A DNA stretch of 64,000 nt from Akkermansiaceae bacterium (GTDB taxonomy: Bacteria > Verrucomicrobiota > Verrucomicrobiia > Verrucomicrobiales > Akkermansiaceae): NCBI GenBank assembly GCA_903919975.1, contig CAIXKE010000094.1:62001-126000 (forward strand), given 5' to 3'. Below, one piece after another: positions 53,931 to 63,091 of this stretch. The translations under genes and the position numbers were made by a program. Below the pieces are notes generated by a model that was given only the letters and a program-made list of their open reading frames with translations, did not search any database and was not told where the DNA came from. Position 1 is the first letter of the stretch. Every line of letters starts with the position of its first letter.

Positions 53931-54956
53931 GTGTTCGACGCGCTGTATCCAATCTTCCGCACCGGTTTATTCCGCCTTGACCCGGAAACCGCCCACCATC
54001 TCAGCATGGGAGCCCTGAAAGCCGCGGAAAAATGCGGGCTTCTCGGATTGATTTACTCGCCCGATGAGTTGGTTTCACCGATCGAGGTGATGGGTTTGAA
54101 ATTTCCCAATCGCATTGGACTGGCGGCGGGCTTGGACAAAGATGGTGACGTGATTGACGCGCTCGGGCGGCTTGGATTCGGCTGCGTGGAAATCGGCACC
54201 ATCACTCCGCGCCCGCAAGCTGGGAACCCGAAGCCGCGGCTGTTTCGCTTGATCCCGCACGAGGCGATCATCAACCGCATGGGCTTCAACAATCCGGGTA
54301 TCGATATCGGCGTGGAGAATGTCCGGAAATCGACGACATTTCAGGGCGTAATCGGCTTCAACATCGGAAAGAACAAGGATACGCCAAATGAAAATGCGGC
54401 GGACGATTACCTCGCCTGTCTGCGCAAGGCGTATCCGGTGGCCGGTTACATCGCGGTGAATTTGTCATCGCCGAACACTCCGGGGCTGCGGGATTTGCAA
54501 GGAGCGGAGGCCAGCGCCCGCTTGCTGGAAACCTTGAAAAACGAGCAGCAAAAACTCGCCGCCGAGCATGGCAAACACGTCCCCTTGCTTTTCAAAGTGG
54601 CACCCGATCTTGAAGACGCCCAGATTCGTGATCTATCGCAGGTTTTTCTCAATGGCGGGTTGGACGGATTGATCGCCACCAACACCACGCTCGACCGCCA
54701 AGCGGTGGCGGAGCATCCGCGTGCGGGGGAAGCCGGCGGCCTCTCCGGACGGCCGGTGTTTGAAAAAAGCACCGAGGTTTTGCGGGCGTTTTCCAGTCAT
54801 CTTGGTGGGAAAATCCCAATCATCGGCGTGGGCGGGATTTCCTCGCTGGAGGACGCGCGCGAGAAAATCCGGGCTGGGGCGGCATTGGTGCAAATTTACA
54901 CTTCGTTTATCTATCAGGGGCCGAAACTGGTGCGGGAAATCGCCCGCAATCTCTGA
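53931..54956 (+). CDS. pyrD: Dihydroorotate dehydrogenase (quinone), class 2
   Basis: The 341-aa protein starts with GTG (53931). It has the membrane-associated N-terminal helices of class 2 (FDALYPIFRTGLFRLDPETA), FMN site IGLAAGLDKDGDVIDAL and GTITPRPQAGNPKPRLFRL. NRMGFNNPG, VNLSSPNTPGLRDLQ (catalytic Ser region) and GVGGISSLEDA follow. It oxidises dihydroorotate to orotate using the quinone pool. With carB it represents pyrimidine synthesis in the window. The preceding gap of about 360 bp holds the sigma-factor promoter side and one palindrome. Confidence 0.96.
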   Translation: MFDALYPIFRTGLFRLDPETAHHLSMGALKAAEKCGLLGLIYSPDELVSPIEVMGLKFPNRIGLAAGLDKDGDVIDALGRLGFGCVEIGTITPRPQAGNPKPRLFRLIPHEAIINRMGFNNPGIDIGVENVRKSTTFQGVIGFNIGKNKDTPNENAADDYLACLRKAYPVAGYIAVNLSSPNTPGLRDLQGAEASARLLETLKNEQQKLAAEHGKHVPLLFKVAPDLEDAQIRDLSQVFLNGGLDGLIATNTTLDRQAVAEHPRAGEAGGLSGRPVFEKSTEVLRAFSSHLGGKIPIIGVGGISSLEDAREKIRAGAALVQIYTSFIYQGPKLVREIARNL

Positions 54957-55022
54957 GCGGGGAAGTCGCCAATTCATTCTTTGCGCATTCACGGAGGGGC
55001 GGAACGTATCCGCCCTGACCAT

Positions 55023-55100
55023 GATGAGACAATGGAAAGCGCTTCGCTCACCTCGTTGACTTTTCATGGACATCGGCGAACGCGTTTCGCCGTTCCTTGC
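55023..55100. repeat. Hairpin repeat related to the 28.2-kb element
   Basis: AATGGAAAGCGCTTCGCTCA matches AATGGAACGCGCTTCGCTCA inside the MITE-like unit at 28199-28380. The neighbouring GGCGAACGCGTTTCGCC palindrome is the complement of the unit's GGCGAAACGTGTTCGCC. The copy lacks the 25-bp terminal repeats. Together these show a recurring hairpin family. Confidence 0.55.
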
Positions 55101-55169
55101 TTTTTTTGTTCTGCGTCGGGGAAATTCTCGACGGGGATGAAGTCTCGCGCTCAACTCGCATCTTAATCC

Positions 55170-56105
55170 ATGAGTATTGCCACCACCGCCAGCCGTTTGG
55201 AATCCGCCGTTTGTTCCGTTGTCCGCGGCCAGCCTGAGGTGGTGCGGCGGGTGCTGGCGTGCATGATTTCAGGAGGACATGTTTTGTTAGAAGATTTTCC
55301 GGGCACCGGAAAAACCACGCTCGCCAAAGCGCTTGCCAAAGCCATCGGCGGTGCGGTTTTCAAGCGTGTGCAGTTCACTCCGGATCTACTGCCCTCGGAT
55401 ATCCTGGGGATTTCCGTGTTTGATCCGAGCAGCCAGGAGTTCCGCTTTCATCCCGGGCCGGTATTCACCGATATCCTGCTGGCGGATGAAATTAACCGCG
55501 CCTCGCCAAGGACTCAGAGCGCGCTGCTAGAAGCGATGGGCGAACGCCAAGCGACCATCGACGGCGTGCAACACAATTTTGACGGCATCTTTTTTGTCAT
55601 CGCCACCCAGAACCCGGTTGAATTCCGCGGCACCTATCCGCTGCCGGAAGCCCAGATGGACCGATTCACGCTCCAATGCGCGCTTGGTTATGTGAGCGCC
55701 GCGGAAGAAGCTGCGATTCTCTCGGATCAGGCGGAAGTGCATCCGGTCGATGCGCTGGAATCGGTCGCCACGCGCGATGAAATTCTTGAATTGATGGCGG
55801 CCGCGCGCCGCGTGCGATTCAGCGAGGAGCTTCGGCATTATGTCGTCCGTTTGGTTGGTGCGACCCGAGCCCATCCCAAAATCCAGTTGGCCGCCAGTCC
55901 GCGGGCGTCGCTGGCGTTGATGAAAATTTCACAAGCCTTGGCGGTTTTTCAGGGCCACGATTTCGTATCACCCGAGTTGATTCAATCGGTCGCGGTGGAT
56001 GTCATCGCCCACCGCTTGGTGCTTTCGCCCGAGGCGAAATATTCCGGTTCCAGTGCGCGGCAAATCGTTGTCGATCTGATTGAAAGCACGCCGGTCCCCG
56101 CTTAA
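55170..56105 (+). CDS. MoxR-family AAA+ ATPase
   Basis: The 311-aa protein has the MoxR features: Walker A in LLEDFPGTGKTTLAKALAKA (about 35-54), PDLLPSDILGISVFDP, Walker B ILLADEINRASPRTQSALLEAM, and GTYPLPEAQMDRF. These ATPases chaperone or activate proteins, often with partners carrying VWA or DUF58 domains. It begins a five-gene rightward cluster with DUF58 next. The start ATG (55170) is 213 bp after pyrD, across the repeat described above. Confidence 0.95.
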   Translation: MSIATTASRLESAVCSVVRGQPEVVRRVLACMISGGHVLLEDFPGTGKTTLAKALAKAIGGAVFKRVQFTPDLLPSDILGISVFDPSSQEFRFHPGPVFTDILLADEINRASPRTQSALLEAMGERQATIDGVQHNFDGIFFVIATQNPVEFRGTYPLPEAQMDRFTLQCALGYVSAAEEAAILSDQAEVHPVDALESVATRDEILELMAAARRVRFSEELRHYVVRLVGATRAHPKIQLAASPRASLALMKISQALAVFQGHDFVSPELIQSVAVDVIAHRLVLSPEAKYSGSSARQIVVDLIESTPVPA

Positions 56106-56116
56106 CATCACCGGTC

Positions 56117-57523
56117 ATGCTTGCGGATCCGCCATTGCCGACATCGATTGAAATTTCCGAAAAACGGGATCGATTCAATCGCTGGCTGCATCGCTCCTAC
56201 TATCAGACCACCGGACTTCACCACTTCATCTCGCGTCGTCTGCGGCCCGCGGGAATCGCGCTCTCTCTGGTGTTTGTGCTCGCTACCTGCCTTGGTCTCG
56301 GCCACCAACGCAACTCGGTCTATCAACTTTTTTCGCTCAGCTTTGCGATGATGCTGATAGGCTTGCCGGCGGCGATGATCCGCCGGGCGAAATTGGAAGC
56401 CCGGCGTGATGTGCCGCGCTACGGGACCGTCGGCGAGCGGTTCCGCTACGGGGTGCAAATCCAAAACACCGGGAAACGCATGCTCCGCCGCGCTTGGCTC
56501 AGCGAATCGCCGCCTGATCCACGGCCCGCCTTGGTGGATTTTTGCGTAATCAAGGAACCTGGAGAAGAGGAACGAAACCACTTCGACCGCAACTTCGTAT
56601 ACTTTCGCTGGCAGTGGTTGCTGTTGAGAAAACGGCTTTTCACCGAGATTCCCTCGCAGAGTGAGATCTGCCTGAAGCCCGGCCATCAAACCCGCGTTTT
56701 CTTGGAAATCATGCCGCTGCGCCGCGGAGTGATCCGCATGCACGACCTGCGTGTGATGTTGCCGGACCCCTTTGGCTTGTTTCAAAAGTGCCCGAAAGTT
56801 AAAGCCCCGGCGTCCACCCTGATCGTCTTGCCGCGCCGTTTTCCGCTCCCGCCCATCGAACTCCCCGGTGGTGCCGCCTTTAAAATTACCGGGGAAACCA
56901 ACACCAATACCATTGGCAACTCCGGCGAGTTTGTCGGCTTGCGCGATTACCGGCCGGGCGATCCTCTGCGCCAAATCCATTGGAAAAGCTGGGCGCGCAC
57001 CGGCCGTCCGATCGTCAAGGAACTCGAAGACACCCACTATCCGCGCTTCGGCCTGATTCTCGACACACTCTCCACCGACCGCAGCGATGTGACCTTCGAG
57101 GAAGCCGTCTCGGTGGCCGCCTCCTTCGCTGCTTCCCTCGATACCAATGAATCGCTGCTCGATCTGATGTTTGTCAAAAACGAAGCACACATCGTCACCG
57201 TCGGACGCGGCGTGGAGCGCGCCGAAAAATTGTTAGAAGTTCTGGCCGGCGTCAGTCCCGAGAGAATCGCGGATTTCAAACCACTGGCCCGCCTTGTCCT
57301 CCGCCACCGTGATGATCTCACCTCGTGCCTCGTGATTTTCAATGGCTGGGATGAGGGCCGCGCCGAGTTTCTCCGCGATCTCACACAAGGCGGAGTTCTT
57401 TGCGTTCCGATCATCATCGGCAAAGGATCAAAGCCTGCCGGGGTGCCCGGTCATTGGTTGGAATCCGGACAGATCGCCCGCGATCTCAAGCGCCTGCCCA
57501 GCCGCCTTTCGGCGGATTTCTAA
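56117..57523 (+). CDS. DUF58 domain protein (MoxR partner)
   Basis: At 468 aa, the protein has two N-terminal membrane segments (GIALSLVFVLATCLGLG and LSFAMMLIGLPAAM, about 45-90). A beta-rich region (PRYGTVGERFRYGVQIQNTG, MPLRRGVIRMHDLRVMLPDP) follows, then the DUF58 signature GEFVGLRDYRPGDPLRQIHW KSWARTGRPIVKE (about 275-310). It is 11 bp downstream of moxR, the standard pairing. The paired system is thought to assist envelope-protein maturation or metal insertion in some bacteria; the target here is unknown. Confidence 0.92.
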   Translation: MLADPPLPTSIEISEKRDRFNRWLHRSYYQTTGLHHFISRRLRPAGIALSLVFVLATCLGLGHQRNSVYQLFSLSFAMMLIGLPAAMIRRAKLEARRDVPRYGTVGERFRYGVQIQNTGKRMLRRAWLSESPPDPRPALVDFCVIKEPGEEERNHFDRNFVYFRWQWLLLRKRLFTEIPSQSEICLKPGHQTRVFLEIMPLRRGVIRMHDLRVMLPDPFGLFQKCPKVKAPASTLIVLPRRFPLPPIELPGGAAFKITGETNTNTIGNSGEFVGLRDYRPGDPLRQIHWKSWARTGRPIVKELEDTHYPRFGLILDTLSTDRSDVTFEEAVSVAASFAASLDTNESLLDLMFVKNEAHIVTVGRGVERAEKLLEVLAGVSPERIADFKPLARLVLRHRDDLTSCLVIFNGWDEGRAEFLRDLTQGGVLCVPIIIGKGSKPAGVPGHWLESGQIARDLKRLPSRLSADF

Positions 57524-57582
57524 ACACATCATCTCACAATCTTTAATTTTCCATCGACCAGATCCATCCACCTCCGCGTTTA

Positions 57583-59589
57583 TTGTTAGGAACTTCGCTC
57601 CTGTTCTGGGGGGCGATGACCGATCGGCCCTTCATTGGTCTGCTCATCGCGTTGGTGGTGGAGGCCCGGCATTGGACGCGCATACGCTGGGAATTCGACG
57701 ATGCGGCCTATCTCCGCGCGTGGCAGTTTAGTACGATCTCCACCGCCATGGTCGCTGTTTTGATCTGGTTGGATGGAGACCATAGTATGGCGTTGCTTAA
57801 CTTGCTCTCCTGGCTGGCGCTGCTGCTTTTTCCACTGCAGTTTGTTCAAAACTACGGCATGCGGGACTCGATGCCGTTGGAAACTTTTTCCTTTCTCGCC
57901 AAGCGCCGCCGGATGCGCAACGAAAGGCTCGGCCTCATCGGAGACTCGGTCTATTTCAACTACGGAAACATTTTTTTCCTCGCTACGATGATCTCCGCGG
58001 CCGCCGGCAGTAAAGCGGACTCATGGATATTCCTGCCAGGGCTCGTGCTGCTGACCGGTTGGATGCTGCTAGGCTCCGGGAGTAGTAAAATTCGCTCACT
58101 AGCCCCGGTTCTAATCATGGCCGGAGGACTTGCTCTGGCGGGTCAGATCGGCTTGAAAAAACTAGCCGATTGGATCGGCCGCGGCGGCGGCGATGGTGAA
58201 GAACAATTCAATCCCAACTTCAACTACACCCAAATCGGCAGCAAAGGCACTATTCAACAATCTTCGGACATCGTGTGGCGGATCCGTCCCGAGGCGCTTT
58301 CACCATCCCCGCTTCTGCTCCGCACCGCGACTTTCAACTTTTTCTTCGGTTCTACTTGGCAGAATCAGCGCATGTCCGCCACCGGCTTCAACGAGCTCTC
58401 GTCCACGCTCATCGGCGAGGATAGCTACTATCTTCTTCGCGAAGGGACTGCGGTGGAATCCTTGGCTGGCCTGGCGGCTTTCAATCTCCGTGGAGCCGTC
58501 TCCGATAAAAGCCCGTTGCCGCTTCCCGGCGACGCGGTCGGCATGCGCAACATCGAGGCGGACGGAATCGAAAGCAATTCCCTTGGCACCGTTCGAATCC
58601 GGCCGAAATTTCCGATCATTGACGGCGCCGTGTTTTGGAATGGTGGGACCAATCCCGAATCCGCGCCGCAGCCTACCGATGACCTGCAAATTCCGCCCTC
58701 CGAGCGCGACGTGATCCGCAGCTCGGTGGACCGACTCCGGCTCCGGGATGAGATGGACCTGCAGCTGAAACTCGCCCGCCTCCGCTCATGGTTCCACAAC
58801 GAGTTCCGCTACACCCGCGATCTAACCATACAAAAGCCCCCGATCCAACAGCAGAAGGACGGGCACAAGGCACCGACTGCGCTGGCGCAATTTCTGACTG
58901 ACGTCCAAGCCGGGCATTGCGAATATTTCGCCACAGCCACCACTCTGATGTTGCGCGAGATCGGTATTCAGGCTCGCTACACCGTCGGATACGCCGTGAT
59001 GGAAAACGATCTAAAGCGCGGCGGTTTCGTCATCCGCGGTACCCACGCCCATGCCTGGTGCCGACTCTGGGATGAGACCACTGGCCGTTGGATTGATTTC
59101 GATCCCACACCGCCAGACTGGTTAGCCACGGTTTCCCAGCAGCCATCCGCGATGCAAAGTTTCTATGATTTCGTGAAGCGCCTGCGTGAGGATTCCTTCA
59201 TTTGGAGAAACGATCCATCTAACCAGCTCGCCGTTTCGATCATCATCGGCAGTGTCGGTATTATCTTCTCCTTTTTTATCATTCGACGTCTGTGGCTTTC
59301 AAAACGCCAGATTCACAGCACCATTTCATCCGGTGATTACCATGGTGCCGTCGTCCGGACGCCGCTGCACACCTTGGAAATTCCCGCTCGGAAACACCTT
59401 GGTCCGCGTCCGCCCGGTCAACCGTTCGCCGTCTGGCTGGCCCGCCTCCGTCCAAGCCTTCCGGATGCGCAATTGCTAGACGAAGCCATCGCCCTTCATC
59501 AACAGCTCCGCTTCGACCCCGTGCCCCCACCGCATGACCACCGCGAACGCCTCGAAACACTCGCCCGCCAACTGGAGGCGGGGCTCTAA
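57583..59589 (+). CDS. Transglutaminase-like membrane protein (DUF3488 + TGc)
   Basis: Five or more hydrophobic segments in the first 200 residues form the DUF3488-type part. A periplasmic transglutaminase domain follows at about 420-530: DVQAGHCEYFATATTLMLRE (catalytic Cys), GTHAHAWCRLWDE (His) and RWIDFDPTPPDWL (Asp). A late membrane helix (IIGSVGIIFSFFIIRRLWL) and a cytoplasmic tail complete it. This is the usual third member after MoxR and DUF58. The start is doubtful: the track start TTG at 57583 lies inside a sequence (HPPPRLLLG) that looks like an internal N-terminal motif of the family. Confidence 0.88.
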   Translation: MLGTSLLFWGAMTDRPFIGLLIALVVEARHWTRIRWEFDDAAYLRAWQFSTISTAMVAVLIWLDGDHSMALLNLLSWLALLLFPLQFVQNYGMRDSMPLETFSFLAKRRRMRNERLGLIGDSVYFNYGNIFFLATMISAAAGSKADSWIFLPGLVLLTGWMLLGSGSSKIRSLAPVLIMAGGLALAGQIGLKKLADWIGRGGGDGEEQFNPNFNYTQIGSKGTIQQSSDIVWRIRPEALSPSPLLLRTATFNFFFGSTWQNQRMSATGFNELSSTLIGEDSYYLLREGTAVESLAGLAAFNLRGAVSDKSPLPLPGDAVGMRNIEADGIESNSLGTVRIRPKFPIIDGAVFWNGGTNPESAPQPTDDLQIPPSERDVIRSSVDRLRLRDEMDLQLKLARLRSWFHNEFRYTRDLTIQKPPIQQQKDGHKAPTALAQFLTDVQAGHCEYFATATTLMLREIGIQARYTVGYAVMENDLKRGGFVIRGTHAHAWCRLWDETTGRWIDFDPTPPDWLATVSQQPSAMQSFYDFVKRLREDSFIWRNDPSNQLAVSIIIGSVGIIFSFFIIRRLWLSKRQIHSTISSGDYHGAVVRTPLHTLEIPARKHLGPRPPGQPFAVWLARLRPSLPDAQLLDEAIALHQQLRFDPVPPPHDHRERLETLARQLEAGL

Positions 59590-59646
59590 TCGACCGCGAT
59601 GAAACGAGGCGGATTCTCGACTTGCCGGGCGCGATCCTCTTGATGC

Positions 59647-60153
59647 ATGATGACCGCAATGAGTGAGGAAATCAGTTTGTGGAAAGGCAACCCATCGCAG
59701 TGGCTGAATCTCGGGCCATTCACCGCCGCGTTCGTGCTAACGGCGGGAATCATCGTTGGCGGCGTGTTTTTTCCACCCGCTTTTGCCGGGCTCATCCTGC
59801 CGCTCGTGTATGTAGTTTGGAAATATCTGGTGGTAAGGATGGAAGTTTTCGAACTCACCAACGAGCGACTTCGCATCACCCGCGGCGTGATCAATCAGAA
59901 GATCGATGAAATCGAACTCTATCGCGTGAAGGACTCGGTGATGATCCGCGTCTGGTGGATGCGGATCACGGGTCTGGCCTCCATCCAGCTGGAAACCTCG
60001 GACCGCAATATGCCGAAGCTCGTGATTCCCGCGATCCGCGGCGGTGCCGAAATGCGCGAACTCCTCCGCAAACAAGTGGAGCTCCAACGCGACAAAAAAC
60101 GCGTCCGCGAATTGGACTTCGATGATGCCGGCGAGGATGTAATTGAGGGATGA
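59647..60153 (+). CDS. Bacterial PH-domain (bPH2) membrane protein, YdbS-like
   Basis: The 168-aa protein has MSEEISLWKGNPSQWLNLGP (start possibly the internal Met at 59659), two membrane helices (FTAAFVLTAGIIVGGVFFPP, GLILPLVYVVWKYLVV) and the bPH2 pattern FELTNERLRITRGVINQKID, EIELYRVKDSVMIRVWWMRI. Bacterial PH domains of this type assemble at the membrane; function unknown. It overlaps the next gene by 4 bp. Confidence 0.9.
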   Translation: MMTAMSEEISLWKGNPSQWLNLGPFTAAFVLTAGIIVGGVFFPPAFAGLILPLVYVVWKYLVVRMEVFELTNERLRITRGVINQKIDEIELYRVKDSVMIRVWWMRITGLASIQLETSDRNMPKLVIPAIRGGAEMRELLRKQVELQRDKKRVRELDFDDAGEDVIEG

Positions 60154-60923
60154 AACGGTGGGTCTGGCTGCTGATCGTTTTGCTCGCTGTGGGCATCGGC
60201 GCGGGCTGGTGGTTCCGGGAGCCGTTGTGGAATCACTACCAACAGCTGACGAGCGGCGTGAAATCGGCGGATAACAAGCAGCCCAAGCCGGATCCCGAAC
60301 GCTATGCCGTGTTGATTTCAGAACTCGCACGTTGGCGCGGCGATTTAGCCGCACGCTATAGGAAAGCGCCCAACGCAGCGGAACGCAGCGCCGTGGAGCA
60401 TGATGCCCGCGTGATCCTGGAACACACGCTGCCCGCCATGATGCGCTGCTGGCTCGGCACGCCGTGGGATTTCAACGGCACCACAGCGACGCCAGGTGGC
60501 GGGCGCATCGCCTGCGGGTATTTCGTCGCAACGGTACTTCAGGATGCCGGATTCCAAGTGAACCGATACCAACTCGCCCAGCAACCGTCGGGAAATATCA
60601 TGCGCTCGTTTCTCGATAAAAACGCCTGCGTTCTCAGCGTCGGCCAGCCTTACGACCAATTCGCCGCCGCCCTGCAAAGCGCCCATCCGGGCATCTATCT
60701 AGTCGGGTTGGACACCCACGTGGGGTTTCTAGTGAAAAACAGCGATGGCTTCCGTTTCATCCACTCGTCCGGCTCGCAGCCATGGTGCGTCGTGGACGAG
60801 AGCCGCGATGAAGCAGGCGTCCTGCAACGCTCAAGCTGGCGGATGCTCGGCAACCTCACCGCCGACCCCAATGTCATGCAAACCTGGCTGAAAGCGGGAA
60901 AAATCACCGTGCACGGCCGATGA
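60150..60923 (+). CDS. Membrane-anchored NlpC/P60-like cysteine hydrolase candidate
   Basis: The 257-aa protein has an N-terminal membrane anchor (RWVWLLIVLLAVGIGAGWWF) and an extracellular domain of about 200 aa. It includes LGTPWDFNGTTATPGGGRIA CGYFVATVLQ, where the Cys sits at the start of a helix, and LDTHVGFLVKNSDGF, where His is on the following strands. This Cys...His layout resembles NlpC/P60 or related papain-like amidases, though similarity is weak. Its start overlaps the bPH2 gene by 4 bp, so it closes the five-gene cluster. Without the third catalytic residue confirmed, activity is uncertain. Confidence 0.65.
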   Translation: MKRWVWLLIVLLAVGIGAGWWFREPLWNHYQQLTSGVKSADNKQPKPDPERYAVLISELARWRGDLAARYRKAPNAAERSAVEHDARVILEHTLPAMMRCWLGTPWDFNGTTATPGGGRIACGYFVATVLQDAGFQVNRYQLAQQPSGNIMRSFLDKNACVLSVGQPYDQFAAALQSAHPGIYLVGLDTHVGFLVKNSDGFRFIHSSGSQPWCVVDESRDEAGVLQRSSWRMLGNLTADPNVMQTWLKAGKITVHGR

Positions 60924-60961
60924 GGGGCTGCCTCAGTCGCAATGAGCGTGCCATGGGAATA

Positions 60962-61086
60962 CACTCGCCGGACAGAATGTCCAACATCCCGCAGCGCGCA
61001 AAATGCACGCGCTCCAACATGTAGCGCCGACATGCAGGAGCGCCGACATTCTGTCGGCTGTCGGACGGGGGACATTCTGTCACCCG
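60962..61086. repeat. Dispersed hairpin-rich repeat, copy 2
   Basis: Read on the minus strand it starts ACGGGTGACAGAATGTCCCC (block B), continues with a short GCATGTCGGCGCTACATGTT spacer and then block A (GAGCGCGTGCATTTTGCGCG). The order is reversed relative to the copy at 3556-3692 (A then B). The palindrome GACATTCTGTC occurs twice. It separates two convergently transcribed genes. Confidence 0.65.
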
Positions 61087-61089
61087 TTA

Positions 61090-62049
61090 TTAGTTCTTAA
61101 CTCGTTCGCTGGCCCGGCTGCCTTGAATGACGCCGCAGCGCTCGATTTCGCGGTCTAAAAACGTTTGGACAGCGGACTTTGGCAGATTCCACTTGGGTCC
61201 GATCAGCAACGCTTGATCGGCCACCCCGAACAAGCGCTGGATGATGAGATCCGGTCGCAGCAGTGGCAAAAAATCGCAGAGAAAATCGGCGTATTCTTCG
61301 AGGCTGAACAGCGGGAATGGCTGCTTGCGATAGCGTGCGGCGAGGATCGAGCCTTCGACGATGTGCAGGTGGTGGAGCTTAACGAAATGGATTTGTGGGA
61401 AGCGATTGATCTCGTCCGCCTGCGCCAACATCATTTCCCGCGTTTCCCAGGGAAAACCGAAGATCGTGTGAACGCATAGATTGAGCGGGGTGTGTGCGAG
61501 CGAATCCAATAATGAGGTGAGCTCACCGTGGGTGCAGGCACGATTGATTTCTCGTAGGGTGTTATCGTGGATCGACTCCATTCCAAGCTCAAGATCCACT
61601 GCCAGTCGCTCGCTATAACTTTCCAACAACGCGATTTTTTCCGCATCAAGGCAATCCGGACGGGTGCCGACCGCCAGCCCGACCACATCCTCCGGGCAAA
61701 TGGCGAGGGCTTCATCATAAAGCTCCCGCAATGTTTCGACGGGAGCATAGGTGTTGGTGTTCGGTTGAAAATAAACGATGAATTTTTCCGCGCCGTAATG
61801 TTTCCGCGCGCGGGCGATCCCCTGCGCAAACTGCTCGCGGATGTCAGGCAGCGAACGCGGCAGGACCGGCGTGTAGGAATCAACATTGCAATAGGCACAG
61901 CCCCCGTGGCCCTTGCTGCCATCGCGGTTCGGGCAGGTAAACCCGGCGTCCACGATCACCTTGAACACCTTCATGCCGCCGAATTTCGCGCGCAGCCATG
62001 CGCCATAGCCATTGTAACCTTTTTTGCCGTGATCGAGCGGGGTGACCAT
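61090..62049 (-). CDS. TIGR01212-family radical SAM protein (YhcC-like)
   Basis: Starting at 62049 the 319-aa protein has GAWLRAKFGGMKVFKVIVDA, then the cluster motif with three Cys in FTCPNRDGSKGHGGCAYCN (about 38-56), the family-specific YFQPNTNTYAPVETLRELYD and GTRPDCLDAEKIALLE. ELGMESIHDNTLREINR and FGFPWETREMM follow, and it ends with a C-terminal helical extension. The family is widespread and is thought to modify an unknown substrate, possibly tRNA or a protein. Upstream in-frame codons to 62241 overlap the next gene region and lack family similarity. Confidence 0.93.
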   Translation of the reverse strand: MVTPLDHGKKGYNGYGAWLRAKFGGMKVFKVIVDAGFTCPNRDGSKGHGGCAYCNVDSYTPVLPRSLPDIREQFAQGIARARKHYGAEKFIVYFQPNTNTYAPVETLRELYDEALAICPEDVVGLAVGTRPDCLDAEKIALLESYSERLAVDLELGMESIHDNTLREINRACTHGELTSLLDSLAHTPLNLCVHTIFGFPWETREMMLAQADEINRFPQIHFVKLHHLHIVEGSILAARYRKQPFPLFSLEEYADFLCDFLPLLRPDLIIQRLFGVADQALLIGPKWNLPKSAVQTFLDREIERCGVIQGSRASERVKN

Positions 62050-62269
62050 GATGAATCGCGGTGCCTGAAAGCCGCTTTCTCCGGAAAGCTTGGCGGTTTC
62101 AGGCCCGTCGAGCAACACAATCACTGCCACCTCAGCGCTTTTCTCTGCGAACTTTGCCCCTGCGCGTTTCGCTGAAATCTTTTGATGCGTCAGCCCTAAG
62201 CAAAAACCCGGAAAACCCGTGATTTCCTTGCCATTAAGCACGACCCACGCTCATCTTTTCTCCAGCGCC

Positions 62270-63091
62270 ATGAAACAATCCGTCATCATCAGCACCTACA
62301 ACCAGCCCGAATGGCTAAACAAGGTGTTGCATGGCTATCTCTATCAGACGTTCACGGATTTCGAGGTGCTCATCGCCGACGACGGCTCTGACGATCGCAC
62401 CAAGGAGGTGATCGAAAGTTTCCGTCAAATCGCCACGTTTCCGATCAAACGTGTCTGGCATGCCGATGAGGGCTACCGCCGCCAAACGATTCTCAACATC
62501 GCTCTGCTGGAAGCCAAACATGAATACATCCTCATGACGGATGGCGACTGCATCCCGCGCCCGGATTTTCTCGCGGTGCATGCCCGCCACGCCCGGCCCG
62601 GACGCTTTCTATCAGGTGGATATTGCAAGCTGCCGATGGATCTCAGCCGGCATCTATCTCTCGACGATATAGCGAGTGGTCGCGCATTCGAGGTTTCCTA
62701 CCTGCGCCAGCAGGGACTCAGCGATTTTTCGCCGATCTTCAAACTCGGCTTGCCGGTTCCACTGGGTCCGCTGATGGATAAAATCACGCCCACTAAGGCC
62801 ACTTGGAACAATTGCAATGCGTCCGGCTGGACCTCCGACCTGATCGCCGTGAATGGTTTCAACGAGGATATGCAATACGGCGGTGCCGATCGCGAGCTCG
62901 GCGAGCGTCTGGCAAATCGCGGCATCAACGGTGTGCAAATCCGCCACCAGGCGATCGTCCTGCACCTCGACCATAAGCGCGGCTACAAAACCCCGGAGAC
63001 CATGAAAAAAAACCAAGCTATCCGCGACCAAGTCATCGCAAGCAAAAGCATCTGGTGCGCTAACGGAATCAAGAAAGATTTTCAATCATGA
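62270..63091 (+). CDS. Family 2 glycosyltransferase (GT-A fold)
   Basis: Beginning at the ATG at 62270, the 273-aa protein has SVIISTYNQPEWLNKVLHG, the DxD-type site LMTDGDCIPRPDFLAVH (about 83) and a late NNCNASGWTSDLIAVNGFNE with YGGADRELGERL. The profile is typical of GT2 sugar transferases of polysaccharide or lipooligosaccharide synthesis. Its stop overlaps the start of the next gene (ATGA). The divergent radical SAM gene starts 220 bp upstream. Confidence 0.9.
   Translation: MKQSVIISTYNQPEWLNKVLHGYLYQTFTDFEVLIADDGSDDRTKEVIESFRQIATFPIKRVWHADEGYRRQTILNIALLEAKHEYILMTDGDCIPRPDFLAVHARHARPGRFLSGGYCKLPMDLSRHLSLDDIASGRAFEVSYLRQQGLSDFSPIFKLGLPVPLGPLMDKITPTKATWNNCNASGWTSDLIAVNGFNEDMQYGGADRELGERLANRGINGVQIRHQAIVLHLDHKRGYKTPETMKKNQAIRDQVIASKSIWCANGIKKDFQS

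Noticed and set aside
56108-57190. 360-aa minus-strand ORF opposite the DUF58 gene
   Set aside because: Antisense shadow of a conserved DUF58 gene.
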